Shown here piece after piece: positions 44,814-53,318 of a stretch of 64,000 nucleotides of DNA. Source of the DNA: Pirellulales bacterium (GTDB lineage: Bacteria; Planctomycetota; Planctomycetia; Pirellulales; Lacipirellulaceae). Both the position numbers and the translations under genes were made by a program. Numbering within the stretch: position 1 is the first letter of the stretch; each line of letters starts with the position of its first letter. The DNA lies in NCBI GenBank assembly GCA_019636345.1, contig JAHBXQ010000010.1, forward strand, positions 84,462 through 148,461, written 5' to 3'. The notes under the pieces are model-generated. The model saw only the letters and a program-made list of their open reading frames with translations, did no database searches and had not been told where the DNA came from.

Positions 44814-45265
44814 ACTGGATTTCTTAGTTATTGGCGTTAGCGGATTAAAAGGTTGAATTGGGGTATGGGCTCCGACGAGCAGCGGAGCGGCGATTACCGC
44901 GGGGGAATTGTCTTGGCGTTCCCGCAGGCCGTGGGGCTCATTGCCGACCTCCTGGATCCCCGCTATCCTTTCGCTGCGTTCCGGTTTGAAAGCGTCCGGC
45001 AACGTGGCCTCTCGGCATCGCGTCGCCCCGCACTGGCGGGCCTCGGCGAGCTACCGCTCGCGCCGGGCGTAGATCTCATTTTGCCGTGCGGCGAGCCGCC
45101 GGCGTCGGGGGGCTCAGCGGCAAGGTGAAGCTTGTCGCCAGCATATCTCTCGGCTTTCGCCCTCAGGGAGTCGCAAGACTCGCCCTTACAATCTCGGATG
45201 ACTCTCCGAGACCGAAGTCACCCACAGTTTCTGCTAAAGAGGCTCGTGTTCGGCATGGCGATGCG
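44814..45265. other. 452-bp gap, no supported gene
   Basis: An open frame at 44853-45128 (91 residues) has no known domain and no ribosome site, so I do not call it. G+C rises back toward the genome level within this stretch. The end carries a hairpin (45192-45211) that may end the ABC-F transcript. Confidence 0.5.
45192..45211 (-). terminator. Hairpin after the ABC-F gene
   Basis: TCTCGG (45192-45197) and CCGAGA (45206-45211), a 6-bp stem with an 8-nt loop, 54 nt after the ABC-F stop on the minus strand and followed there by TTGT. Weak terminator candidate. Confidence 0.35.
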
Positions 45266-47047
45266 TCATCCTTCCAACTCGTTCGACACGGCGAGCCATT
45301 CTTCTTCGAGGCTCGCTAGTTCCGTGGCGAGTTGCTGGAGTCGCTCGTGGGCGCGGCGGGATTGGGCGGGGTCGGTGAGCGTGGCGAGCGTGTCGGCGAC
45401 AACGCGTTTCTCGTCGTCGAGCTTGGCGATCTTGCGCTCGATCGCTTTGAGCCGCTTCTCCAGTTCGCGCTGATCGCGGCCGGAGAGTTTGGGACGCGCG
45501 GCGGTCGTCGCGCCGCCGGGGGCGACGGCGCAGTACGTGGCGTGCTCGGCCCGGAGACCGGCTTCCAACTCCTTGTGAATCCGGTAGACGTAGTCGTCGT
45601 ACGTGCCGGGATAGCTGACGACGCGCCCCGCGACGACCTCGACGACCTCCGTCGCCACGCGGTGCATGAAGTGCCGATCGTGGCTGGTGAAAATCACCGT
45701 GCCGGGGTAGCGGCACAAGGCGTCGGCGAGGGCCTCGACCGTCTCGACGTCGAGGTGGTTGCCCGGTTCGTCGAGCACGAGCACGTTGTGCCGCTCGAGC
45801 AGCAGCCCCGCAAGGACGAGCCGGGCCCGCTCGCCGCCGCTGAGAACCTTGATCTTCTTTTCGACCAAGGCGCCGCTGAACAGGAAGCTGCCCGCGACGC
45901 TTTTGATCTGCTGGATCGTCGTTCCCGGGGCGGCCTGGTAGTGGAGGTAGTCCTCGACGGTCTGCATCTCGGGCAGCGTCGTGTAGACGTGCTGGGCGTA
46001 GACGCCGATCTGGCAGCCGTAGCCCCACTTGAGCGTCCCGCACCGCGGCTCCAGCGAGCCGACGACCGTGCGGAGGAAGGTCGTTTTGCCTTGGCCGTTG
46101 TCGCCGACGACGCCGATTCGGGAGCCGTGTTCCAGTTCCAGTTGCACGTCCTCGGCGACGATGCGCTCGGGGTAGCCGATCGACAGGTTCTCGCACCGCA
46201 GCGCGGTCCCCTGCCGCGGGGGGACGGCGGGGAAGCTGAAGTTGACCCGGGCTTCCTCGCCGGCGACCTCGACCAGTTCCAGCCGTTCAAGCTGCTTCGC
46301 CTTGCTGCGGGCCTGGCTGGCGGTGTTCGCGTTGGCGCGATTCTTGGCGATGAACGTTTCGAGCTGCTTGCGCTTGGCCAGAGTCGCGGCGTTGGCCCGC
46401 AGGTCGTGCTCGCGCCGTTCGTCGAGGTTCGCCAGATACGCATCGACGTCGCCGGGGAACATGGTGAGCTGTCCGCGCGACAGTTCGAGCGTGTGGGGGC
46501 AGGTGCGTTTGAGGAATTCTCGATCGTGGGAGACGACCAGACACCCGCCCTGAAAGCCGTGGAGGAACTCCTCGAGCAGCATCTGCGTGCGGAGGTCGAG
46601 GAAGTTCGTCGGTTCGTCGAGGATGAGCAGGTTCGGGTCGTGCAGCAGCAGGGCCGCCAGCTTGACGCGCGTTTGCCAGCCGCCCGACAGCGACCGGACC
46701 GGCTGGCGGAGCATCGGCTCGGGCAACTGGAACTGCCACGCGATCTCGCCGCACCGCCAGTCGGGCTGCCCGCTGTCGCGCAGCAGAAAGTCGAGCACCG
46801 TCTCCTGGTCGTGGAACGGGTCGTGCTGCCGCAGGTACCCCAGCCGCAGCTTGCGGCTGCGGACCACCTCGCCGGCGTCGAGTTCCTCGTCTCCCAACAG
46901 CACCCGGCACAGCGTGCTTTTGCCGGCGCCGTTGCGGCCGATCAGCCCCGCCTTTTGATCGTCGGCCAAGGCGCAGGTGGCGCCGTCGAGCAACGCCTGC
47001 TCGCCGTAGCGTTTATGGGCGTTTTGAAGTTGAAGAACGACAGGCAT
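45266..47047 (-). CDS. ABC-F family ATPase (Uup/EttA-like)
   Basis: A 593-residue protein with two ABC ATPase domains and no membrane part. Walker A motifs are GLIGRNGAGKSTLCR (residues about 36-43) and VVGDNGQGKTTFLR. Signatures are SLSGGWQTRVKLA and LSGGERARLVLA; Walker B blocks are LLILDEPTNFLDL and VLVLDEPGNHLDV, with a Gly rather than Thr before Asn. The linker between the domains has the charged helix typical of ABC-F (ANAATLAKRKQLETFIAKNR), and the C-terminus a coiled coil (KRLKAIERKIAKLDDEKRVV). ABC-F proteins bind the ribosome and relieve stalling or protect from antibiotics. ATG 47047 opens MPVVLQLQNAHKRYG, a normal start. Confidence 0.92.
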   Translation of the reverse strand: MPVVLQLQNAHKRYGEQALLDGATCALADDQKAGLIGRNGAGKSTLCRVLLGDEELDAGEVVRSRKLRLGYLRQHDPFHDQETVLDFLLRDSGQPDWRCGEIAWQFQLPEPMLRQPVRSLSGGWQTRVKLAALLLHDPNLLILDEPTNFLDLRTQMLLEEFLHGFQGGCLVVSHDREFLKRTCPHTLELSRGQLTMFPGDVDAYLANLDERREHDLRANAATLAKRKQLETFIAKNRANANTASQARSKAKQLERLELVEVAGEEARVNFSFPAVPPRQGTALRCENLSIGYPERIVAEDVQLELEHGSRIGVVGDNGQGKTTFLRTVVGSLEPRCGTLKWGYGCQIGVYAQHVYTTLPEMQTVEDYLHYQAAPGTTIQQIKSVAGSFLFSGALVEKKIKVLSGGERARLVLAGLLLERHNVLVLDEPGNHLDVETVEALADALCRYPGTVIFTSHDRHFMHRVATEVVEVVAGRVVSYPGTYDDYVYRIHKELEAGLRAEHATYCAVAPGGATTAARPKLSGRDQRELEKRLKAIERKIAKLDDEKRVVADTLATLTDPAQSRRAHERLQQLATELASLEEEWLAVSNELEG

Positions 47048-47052
47048 AGCGA

Positions 47053-47155
47053 CGTAGGCCAGTTTCTCCGAAACTGGCAGAACCTTGCGGCAAGGGGACG
47101 TGAATGGAAAGACCGACTCGATGCGGATCGCCAGTTTCGGAGAAACTGGCCTACG
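47053..47155. repeat. 26-bp perfect inverted repeat, each arm itself a hairpin
   Basis: Arms at 47053-47078 and 47130-47155 are exact reverse complements, separated by 51 bp. Each arm contains GCCAGTTTC-tcc-GAAACTGGC or its complement, a 9-bp stem. The right arm overlaps the end of lnt and supplies its TAG stop codon; the left arm lies 5 bp from the ABC-F start. This is a second REP-like family, distinct from the one near 3 kb. Confidence 0.9.
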
Positions 47156-48893
47156 TGCGCTGGCGCCATCCCGCGACAACCGCCAAAACGATGCAGCATA
47201 CCAAACAGGCGCCGCTCAGCCAGTCGCCGGTGCGCACGTAAACGGTCGGCGCCCGTGCGCCGCTGGCGAAGATCGGCACGTCGGCCACGAGCACGTCGGC
47301 CCGGTCGCGCTCGGTGACCGCGACGATTCGCCCCGCGTCGTCGATATGGGCCGATAGGCCCCGGTTGGCGGCGATCACCAAGGGGGTGCGGGTCTCGACC
47401 GCTCGCAGCACCCCCGCGGCGAGATGCATGTCGAGCTCCGCGGAGCCCCAGTACCAGGCGTCGTTCGTCAGGTTCACGAGCACGTCGGGCGAATCGCCGC
47501 GTTCGGCCAACTCGTGAAGTTGGCGGCGCACGAGGTGGGGCAGCGCCGTCTCGTAGCAGATGTTGGGCGCGTAACGGACGATGCGCTCGGGATCGGCCAG
47601 CGCGGGCAGCGCGATCGCCGTCGGACCTGCCCCCGGGGTCGCCCCGCCGGTAATGGGTGTGATCCACGCCAGCCCCGGGATCCAATCCACCAGCGGCACG
47701 TACTCGCCGAAGGGAAGCAAGTGCATCTTGTCGTACGTGCCGACGATCGCGCCGGCGCGAGTCACGCCGACGGAACTGTTGTGCATCGCGTAGCCGTAGG
47801 CGGGGGAATCGTCTTGCGGGTCGTCGTCGACGGCGGCGCCGGGGGACGCCGCGCCGCTGAGTTGCACGCGGTCGATCCCCACGAGCAGGTTGGCGTCGAC
47901 GGTGCGGGCCAACTTGCTGAGATCGGCGATCGTCTGTTGCCGTTCGGCGCGGTCGACGATCTCGCGCGGAGGCGGGTTGTCGGCGTCGATCGCCGTCAGC
48001 CACTGCCGAAACATGGTCTCGGGCCAGACGATCAGGTCGAGCGGCTTGTCGGCGGCGCGGGCCTTGTGCGCCGCGGCGAGCGACAGGGCGGTCTGTTGCC
48101 GCATGACCTCGGCGTCGCGGCCTTCTTCGCCTTTCCAGTCGGCCAGCAGATCGCTCTGCACGAGCGCAATGCGGACGGTCGTCGTTTTACGTGCGACGCC
48201 GGAGATCACGGCGTCGTAGGCGGCTCCGATTGCGAACAGGCCTCCCACGACCACGGCGCCGGCGAGCCATTCCATTGTCAGTTCGGCGCGCCGCCGGGAT
48301 TGCGCACGAGCGATCGAACGGGCGCGACTCGCTGCCGCGATCAGCGACGCTGCGGCGACCATCAAGAAGGTCACCGCGTATTCGCCCCCGATTCCGGCCA
48401 ACGGCAACACGGCCGGGCGGCGGTATTGCGTCTGGGCGAGCGAGCCCATGAGAAACCCGGTGAGCAGATGGGCCCGGGCGAGCTCGAGCCCCGTCCAGAC
48501 CACGGGCGCCGCGAGCCACAGCGGGGCCCGCACGCGGTGCACCGCGACGCGCGTCAGCGCGACGAACGTCGGCAGGTAGAGCCCCAGGTAGCTCGCCACG
48601 AACGCGAGCGCTCCCCAGTTGGCCGGATGGGGGAGCCGCAGCCAGGCGATCGTCAGCCCCCAGTACGCGACCCCGGCCAGCCAGAGGTCGAGGTACGGCC
48701 GGCGCCCCGGCAGCCGCGGAAGTGTGCAGAGCATGATCCACGCCGCGGGGCCGACCCACGCCAGCAGGCTCCATCCCACGGGCGGATGGGCGAGATACGT
48801 GACGACGGCCCCCGCGAGCCCCCACGCCAACGTGCGACGATCGACGGAAGCGGCGCCGGCCGCGGCGACAGGGGGGGTGGTCATGCCGCCCAA
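47151..48893 (-). CDS. lnt: Apolipoprotein N-acyltransferase
   Basis: A 580-residue inner-membrane enzyme that adds the third acyl chain to lipoproteins. The N-terminal half has several membrane segments (TLAWGLAGAVVTYLAHPPVG, YLDLWLAGVAYWGLTIAWLR, PLAGIGGEYAVTFLMVAAAS). The periplasmic nitrilase domain has the catalytic triad: Glu in IVWPETMF (about 291), Lys in YDKMHLLPFGEYVPL (about 388) and Cys in APNICYETALP (about 445). A final hydrophobic segment closes the chain. The stop codon lies inside a repeat arm, so the native C-terminus may have been changed. Start ATG 48893, or 48884 (MTTPP), both workable. It implies lipoprotein maturation as in Gram-negative bacteria. Confidence 0.9.
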   Translation of the reverse strand: MGGMTTPPVAAAGAASVDRRTLAWGLAGAVVTYLAHPPVGWSLLAWVGPAAWIMLCTLPRLPGRRPYLDLWLAGVAYWGLTIAWLRLPHPANWGALAFVASYLGLYLPTFVALTRVAVHRVRAPLWLAAPVVWTGLELARAHLLTGFLMGSLAQTQYRRPAVLPLAGIGGEYAVTFLMVAAASLIAAASRARSIARAQSRRRAELTMEWLAGAVVVGGLFAIGAAYDAVISGVARKTTTVRIALVQSDLLADWKGEEGRDAEVMRQQTALSLAAAHKARAADKPLDLIVWPETMFRQWLTAIDADNPPPREIVDRAERQQTIADLSKLARTVDANLLVGIDRVQLSGAASPGAAVDDDPQDDSPAYGYAMHNSSVGVTRAGAIVGTYDKMHLLPFGEYVPLVDWIPGLAWITPITGGATPGAGPTAIALPALADPERIVRYAPNICYETALPHLVRRQLHELAERGDSPDVLVNLTNDAWYWGSAELDMHLAAGVLRAVETRTPLVIAANRGLSAHIDDAGRIVAVTERDRADVLVADVPIFASGARAPTVYVRTGDWLSGACLVCCIVLAVVAGWRQRT

Positions 48894-48938
48894 GCTACGC
48901 AGGGGACCGGGGTTTGGCCAGAGCGATCTGGCCGCGAT

Positions 48939-49781
48939 TCAAACGGCGGTCAGCGTGAAGACTGTCAGCTCGGGTCGGACGTTGAACCGGATCCGGCGGA
49001 GATACCCCAATCCGCGATTGATGTACATGCGTCGGCCCGGGCCCAGGTCGTATTGGCCGGCGTAATACCGTTTGTTTCGCACGGGGACGATCGGCGGCCG
49101 GAAGAACGGAGCCTTGCACTGTCCCCCATGGGTGTGGCCTGCGAGGATCCATCCGTGGAAGTCGCGCCAAGCCACGTGGTTGGCGCCATCGGGATTGTGG
49201 CACAGCGCAATCGCCGGGGAATCGCCGTCCAGGTCGTTCAGCATTCGCTCGGGAGAGAATCTTCCCGACCACAGGTCGTCGACTCCTGCGATTTGAAGTC
49301 CCTCGATGTCGGCGACTTCGTTGCTCAGGACGCGGATCTGGCGTCGCTGGAATTCGTTGCACAACTTGTCAGCGATGCGGTGCTGGCGAAAACCGCGGCC
49401 ATAGTCGTGATTGCCCATCACGGCAAAGTTGCCTAGCGGCGCTCGCGGCAAAGCGTCGATCGCCTCCAGAGCTTTCGGGATGCTCTCTTCTCCCAGACAG
49501 GTCATGAAATCGCCGGTCAACGCAATCAAATCGGGTTCCAATTCGGCGACCTGCTCCAGGACGTCGAGCAACCACCGTTGATCGACGACCGGTCCGGCAT
49601 GGATGTCGCTGATCTGAACGATTCGCTTGCCAATCAGCCCTGGCGACAAGCCGGCGAGCGGCAGCGGGCGACGCACGGTCTCGACCCAGTGCGGCTCGAT
49701 TCGCCACGCATAGCCAAACGAGCCGATTGCCACGGCGGTCGTCGCCTTGAGAGTACGACGTAAGAACCGCCGCCGATTCAT
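48939..49781 (-). CDS. Exported metallophosphoesterase (YkuE/LpxG-like)
   Basis: A 280-residue calcineurin-like phosphoesterase with a Tat-type N-terminus (MNRRRFLRRTLKATTAVAIG). The metal-binding motifs are in order: QISDIHAGPVV, LTGDFMTCL, VMGNHDYGRGF, and ILAGHTHGGQCKAPF. Close relatives act on UDP-diacylglucosamine or other phosphodiesters, but activity cannot be assigned. ATG 49781 fits because the RR motif then starts at residue 3; an in-frame TTG at 49907 would add 42 residues with no Tat logic and AT-rich codons. It precedes lnt on the same strand by 45 bp, a possible two-gene unit. Confidence 0.87.
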   Translation of the reverse strand: MNRRRFLRRTLKATTAVAIGSFGYAWRIEPHWVETVRRPLPLAGLSPGLIGKRIVQISDIHAGPVVDQRWLLDVLEQVAELEPDLIALTGDFMTCLGEESIPKALEAIDALPRAPLGNFAVMGNHDYGRGFRQHRIADKLCNEFQRRQIRVLSNEVADIEGLQIAGVDDLWSGRFSPERMLNDLDGDSPAIALCHNPDGANHVAWRDFHGWILAGHTHGGQCKAPFFRPPIVPVRNKRYYAGQYDLGPGRRMYINRGLGYLRRIRFNVRPELTVFTLTAV

Positions 49782-50182
49782 TCGCGGGGGGGCTTGCTCT
49801 TCACAAGGTTCGGCGTCTTGGCGGGGCGAATCGTTCACTTTGACTTGCCGGCAATAGTCATCAAATCCGCTAATGGGACTGCTTCCTGACGGAATCAATT
49901 CAGCCAAGCAATGTAGCCGGGCGGCCGCAAGGCGACCAATTCGGTTTCGTACGCGTCAATCGGGGTTGCTCGGAAGGTCGCTCATTTCGTCCGCCTATGC
50001 CGAATGTGTCGATTTTCCGTGAAGGGATGCGCCGACAGTCATTCATGCGGCGAGGCAGGTTCCAGCCAACACGACGGAAAGGCGCCGTACCCGACCTATG
50101 TTTACTAAGGGCTCCTGACTCGCGGAAAGCGGTCGCTTGGCCCTGAGTTTTGCAACACCCGGCCTGCCGAGAGCGTTCCGCC
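49782..50182. other. 401-bp divergent gap, nothing clear
   Basis: Between the leftward metallophosphoesterase gene and the rightward HAMP-domain gene. No gene is supported. Short frames on both strands show no domain. I saw no strong hairpin or repeat. Confidence 0.5.
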
Positions 50183-50641
50183 ATGTCTCACCCGCAACGC
50201 AAGAAAACGTTCGTCGATCCCCAGGTGCAAGGCGCGCTGGTGCATCGGTTGGTGTTTCATTGGCTGGCGTTCATCGGGATCGCCGCGGCGGTGGCGTTCT
50301 GTCTGCAAGTGCTCACGAATCCGTTCGAGCCGATCCGCAATCACGCGGCCGCGCTGTGGCGCACGCAGGGACCGTTCCTGCTGGTGCTGGTGTTCATGCT
50401 GCCGGTGTTCGTCGCCGACACGATCAAGCTGAGCCACCGCTTCGCCGGGCCGATTTACCGGTTGCGGCAGACGATCCGCGAACTGGCCCACGGGGCCGAG
50501 TACCAGCCGCTGCGATTTCGCGACTACGACTTCTGGCAAGGCCTGGCGGGCGACTTCAATACGATGGTCGAACGCCTGCGCGGGTCGAACGATTCGCAGC
50601 CCGAGAAATTGGAACCGCAGGACGCGGTTGAGGCGAACTGA
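50183..50641 (+). CDS. Small membrane protein with HAMP-like segment
   Basis: A 152-residue protein with two membrane helices (LVFHWLAFIGIAAAVAFCLQ and FLLVLVFMLPVFVADTIKLS) and a following HAMP-like linker (RFAGPIYRLRQTIRELAHGA to GDFNTMVERLRGS). No kinase, cyclase or methyl-accepting domain follows, so it is a stand-alone HAMP membrane protein, a type seen in planctomycetes near signalling genes. The gap between helices is short, about 30 residues, giving a small periplasmic loop. ATG 50183 (MSHPQRKKTF) has a positive N-terminus. Function unknown; it may sense or pass a membrane signal to another protein. Convergent with the aspartic protease gene. Confidence 0.75.
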   Translation: MSHPQRKKTFVDPQVQGALVHRLVFHWLAFIGIAAAVAFCLQVLTNPFEPIRNHAAALWRTQGPFLLVLVFMLPVFVADTIKLSHRFAGPIYRLRQTIRELAHGAEYQPLRFRDYDFWQGLAGDFNTMVERLRGSNDSQPEKLEPQDAVEAN

Positions 50642-50760
50642 GCGGCGTGGAATATGCGGCGCTGCGGCTGCGGCGTTGCCGGCGAGCTGGGAGCTCGCGG
50701 CTCTTTGCGCCGACAAGCTTGTTGCTCGGTTGAGCTTGCGATTGATTCTTGGCGCTGGCT

Positions 50761-52977
50761 TTACACGTTCAGCCGCGGGCTCCCAAGCCTGCCGGCAAAG
50801 CGGTGAAGCGGTCGGCACGCCGCGAGCGCCAGCAAGCACGCGACCAGCGTCGCTGACGCGGGTTCCGGCGTCGCGGCAACCCCCGATCCCGGTTGATAGT
50901 TGCGCTGCCACGTCAGAAAGTCGGCCCCGTCGTAGCCGCCCGATTGCCCGAAGCCCGACGCCCACACGGCTAGGTCCGCCGAATTGACGACGCCGTTGTT
51001 GTTGAAGTCGCCGGGGAGTCCGAGGGCGGTCAGCGTGAGGGCGGTGTCGCCGTAGTCGAGGTTCCACTGGACCCCCGCGGGGAGCAGCACGTCGGCGAAG
51101 GCGCCGCCGCTCGACTCGTAGGTCGCCAGCGTGAAGACGGTCCCCGCCGCGGGGATGAAGTCCGCGATCAGGTTGACGCTGAGCGTGCCGTTCCAAGCCG
51201 CGTCTCCCTCGACGACCAATTGCCCGTAGCTCGCGCCGGGGTTCGCTCCCAGCAGGTTGAACTCGAGCGCGGCATTGGCGCCGTTGGAAAAACGTCCGTG
51301 GATTTCGAGCGTGCCGAAGGAATTGGCATTTCCGACCACGACGGTCCCGGCGACGTTCTCGACCTGTCCCGGGATCGGCCCGCTGCCGGTGCGGATGACT
51401 CCCTGGCCGCGGAGCACGGCGTTCTGCCGGAGCTCGACGTACTGGGCGTCGAGCGTGCCGCCGTCGAGATCGACGGCGCCGTGCGCCTCGATCGAGACGC
51501 CGGAGAAAGTGGTCAGCGAGGCCCCGCCGGGGATAGCGACAGTCATGGTCTGCGTCGCTGCGGGGCCGGAGACGTTCGCCTCCCACGCCACGGCATCCCC
51601 GGATACGACCGCCCGCTGGTGGCCGCCGGAAACGTGCCGGACATTGGCGATCCCGAGCAGGTTCGGCACGACGGCGCCGCTCCAACTGGCGGCGCTCGAC
51701 CAGGAGGCTTCGGCGGCGGCGGTGTTCCAGTCGCGGTTCGTCGTGACCGGATTGCTGATGTAGACGCCGGCGCTCGGGCCGCCGCCCCCCAGCGAGGGAT
51801 TGGGATCAATCACGATGTCGCGTCCCGCGAACACGTTCGTGCCGACGATCCCGGGAACGATGTTGCCCGGGTTCGCGGGGTTGGTGACGTCGAGAACCAG
51901 GATTGGCACGTTCGACAGCGTGACGCTTCCCCCCGTGGCCAGCACCGTGAACTGATCGATGAAGTACCCCGGCACCCCTTCCGAGGCCCCGCCCGAGCCG
52001 ACGATCTGGATCGTGAAATCGGGCGTGTCGAGCTGCACGTCGATTCCCAGTTGCAGCGCGGTCAGTTCGGAGAGGACCGTGACGCTGGCGCCCGTGTCGA
52101 AAAAGAACTGCTGATTGTTCAGGTTCACGCCGTTGTTCGACGCGTTCACGTTGAGAAAGTGACCGCCCTGGACGAGCGTCGGGTTCGACGGGTCTTCCCA
52201 CGGGCGGTTTAGGTCGAAGTTGCCGATATTGGGAAACATGACAGGGGTCGAAGGGCCTGCTCCCAGCAGGCTCATCGGGGCCTTGCGGGAGAGTCCCTGT
52301 TGATCGCCGGTCCCCAGCGGCAGAAAGTCGATCGCGGGCGTCCGCACCGTCTTGCCGTCGAGCTCGAACACCTGCGGCAAGCTATTGCGAATGCGGGTCG
52401 CGTACTGGCTGGCGAACGACAGACCCAGGATGTTCGGCAAGGCCGACTCGGCTGGCAGCGTGACAATCGAGGTGTTCGTCTGCCCCAGGAACGCCGACGT
52501 GTTCATGCTGAGCGAGGCGCCGGCGCCAGTGCGAGCTTGCAGCCCTGCGGCATACAGCCCCAGCGGATCGCCGACCGACGCCTGCAAGAACCCCGTGGCG
52601 CCGCCGATCGTGATCGTCTCGGTGCCGCGGAAACCGTCGGTGTTGCCGGGATATGGCCCGTCGATGTTGAAGGCCGCGTCGGCCGCGGCGGTGATCAGCG
52701 AGGTCGCCGCCCCCGTGTCGAGCAGCGCGACTTCGAAGTAGTGGCTGCCGGTGTGGCTCACCGGCGACCCGCCCAAGGAAGTCGAAGGATAGGGGAAAAA
52801 GTCGATATCGTTGACGAACTCGTTGGTCAGCGTAATCCCCACCAGCGGCAGGAATCCGTCGATGGGGACCCCGGCGGCGCGCGCCGGGATCGCGCACGTC
52901 AAAATCGTCGTCGCGACGAGGAGCGCCAGGCACTTGGCCGCGCGGGCTCGCAGGGGTCGAGTTCGAGCGTTCGTCAC
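50761..52977 (-). CDS. Surface aspartic protease with dockerin-like loops and PEP-CTERM anchor
   Basis: A 738-residue exported protein with two aspartic protease motifs, ALLDTGAATSLI near residue 86 and FFFDTGASVTVLSE near 291. Two DTG sites about 205 residues apart suggest a bilobed pepsin-like active site on a single chain, a rare form for bacteria. Around residues 430-650 is a beta-rich part of the autotransporter type (VDLDGGTLDAQYVELRQNAV, GRFSNGANAALEFNLLGAN). The dockerin-like loops are GDFNNNGVVNSADLAVWASG and GGYDGADFLTWQRN. The end is ATPEPASATLVACLLALAAC, a PEP-CTERM motif with a short basic tail. GTG 52977 was chosen because GGAGG lies about 11 nt upstream and it leads into a signal peptide. 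Confidence 0.82.
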   Translation of the reverse strand: MTNARTRPLRARAAKCLALLVATTILTCAIPARAAGVPIDGFLPLVGITLTNEFVNDIDFFPYPSTSLGGSPVSHTGSHYFEVALLDTGAATSLITAAADAAFNIDGPYPGNTDGFRGTETITIGGATGFLQASVGDPLGLYAAGLQARTGAGASLSMNTSAFLGQTNTSIVTLPAESALPNILGLSFASQYATRIRNSLPQVFELDGKTVRTPAIDFLPLGTGDQQGLSRKAPMSLLGAGPSTPVMFPNIGNFDLNRPWEDPSNPTLVQGGHFLNVNASNNGVNLNNQQFFFDTGASVTVLSELTALQLGIDVQLDTPDFTIQIVGSGGASEGVPGYFIDQFTVLATGGSVTLSNVPILVLDVTNPANPGNIVPGIVGTNVFAGRDIVIDPNPSLGGGGPSAGVYISNPVTTNRDWNTAAAEASWSSAASWSGAVVPNLLGIANVRHVSGGHQRAVVSGDAVAWEANVSGPAATQTMTVAIPGGASLTTFSGVSIEAHGAVDLDGGTLDAQYVELRQNAVLRGQGVIRTGSGPIPGQVENVAGTVVVGNANSFGTLEIHGRFSNGANAALEFNLLGANPGASYGQLVVEGDAAWNGTLSVNLIADFIPAAGTVFTLATYESSGGAFADVLLPAGVQWNLDYGDTALTLTALGLPGDFNNNGVVNSADLAVWASGFGQSGGYDGADFLTWQRNYQPGSGVAATPEPASATLVACLLALAACRPLHRFAGRLGSPRLNV

Positions 52978-53318
52978 CGCCAACCTCCGCGCTTGTCGCT
53001 GGCCGCGCAAGCGTGTCGGCGAATCGTTCCGCGCGCAGTCGCGGCGTTCGCCTGTGGGAACAGCTAACCAGAAAGGGGGAACCGCGGTCGCGCCTCGGGG
53101 TGCGAGGTCGCGCCGCCTCCGTCCCCGGAAGCGTCCCGGATGAGATTGCCCCTCTCTGCCAGGTGCGCCGCGGCCGGATCGTCCAGCCGCTTTCAGAGTA
53201 CGTGGGGGGAATAGGGGCGTCAAGCAAAGGGGGGAGCGGCGAACATCCGCAAACGGACGGCAACGCGGTCCCGCTAGGGCCGGCTCTTTCCCCGCTTGCT
53301 TCCTGGCGATTTCCTGAT
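52978..53318. other. 341-bp gap, no gene seen
   Basis: Lies upstream of the leftward aspartic protease gene and after the end of the UDP-glucose dehydrogenase gene. It probably contains the protease promoter, but no clear -10/-35 pair stands out. No repeat found. Confidence 0.5.

Noticed and set aside
44853..45128. 91-residue + strand frame after the SIR2 gene as a possible partner
   Set aside because: No ribosome site, no domain, and GC content rises to host level here; not enough to call a defence partner.
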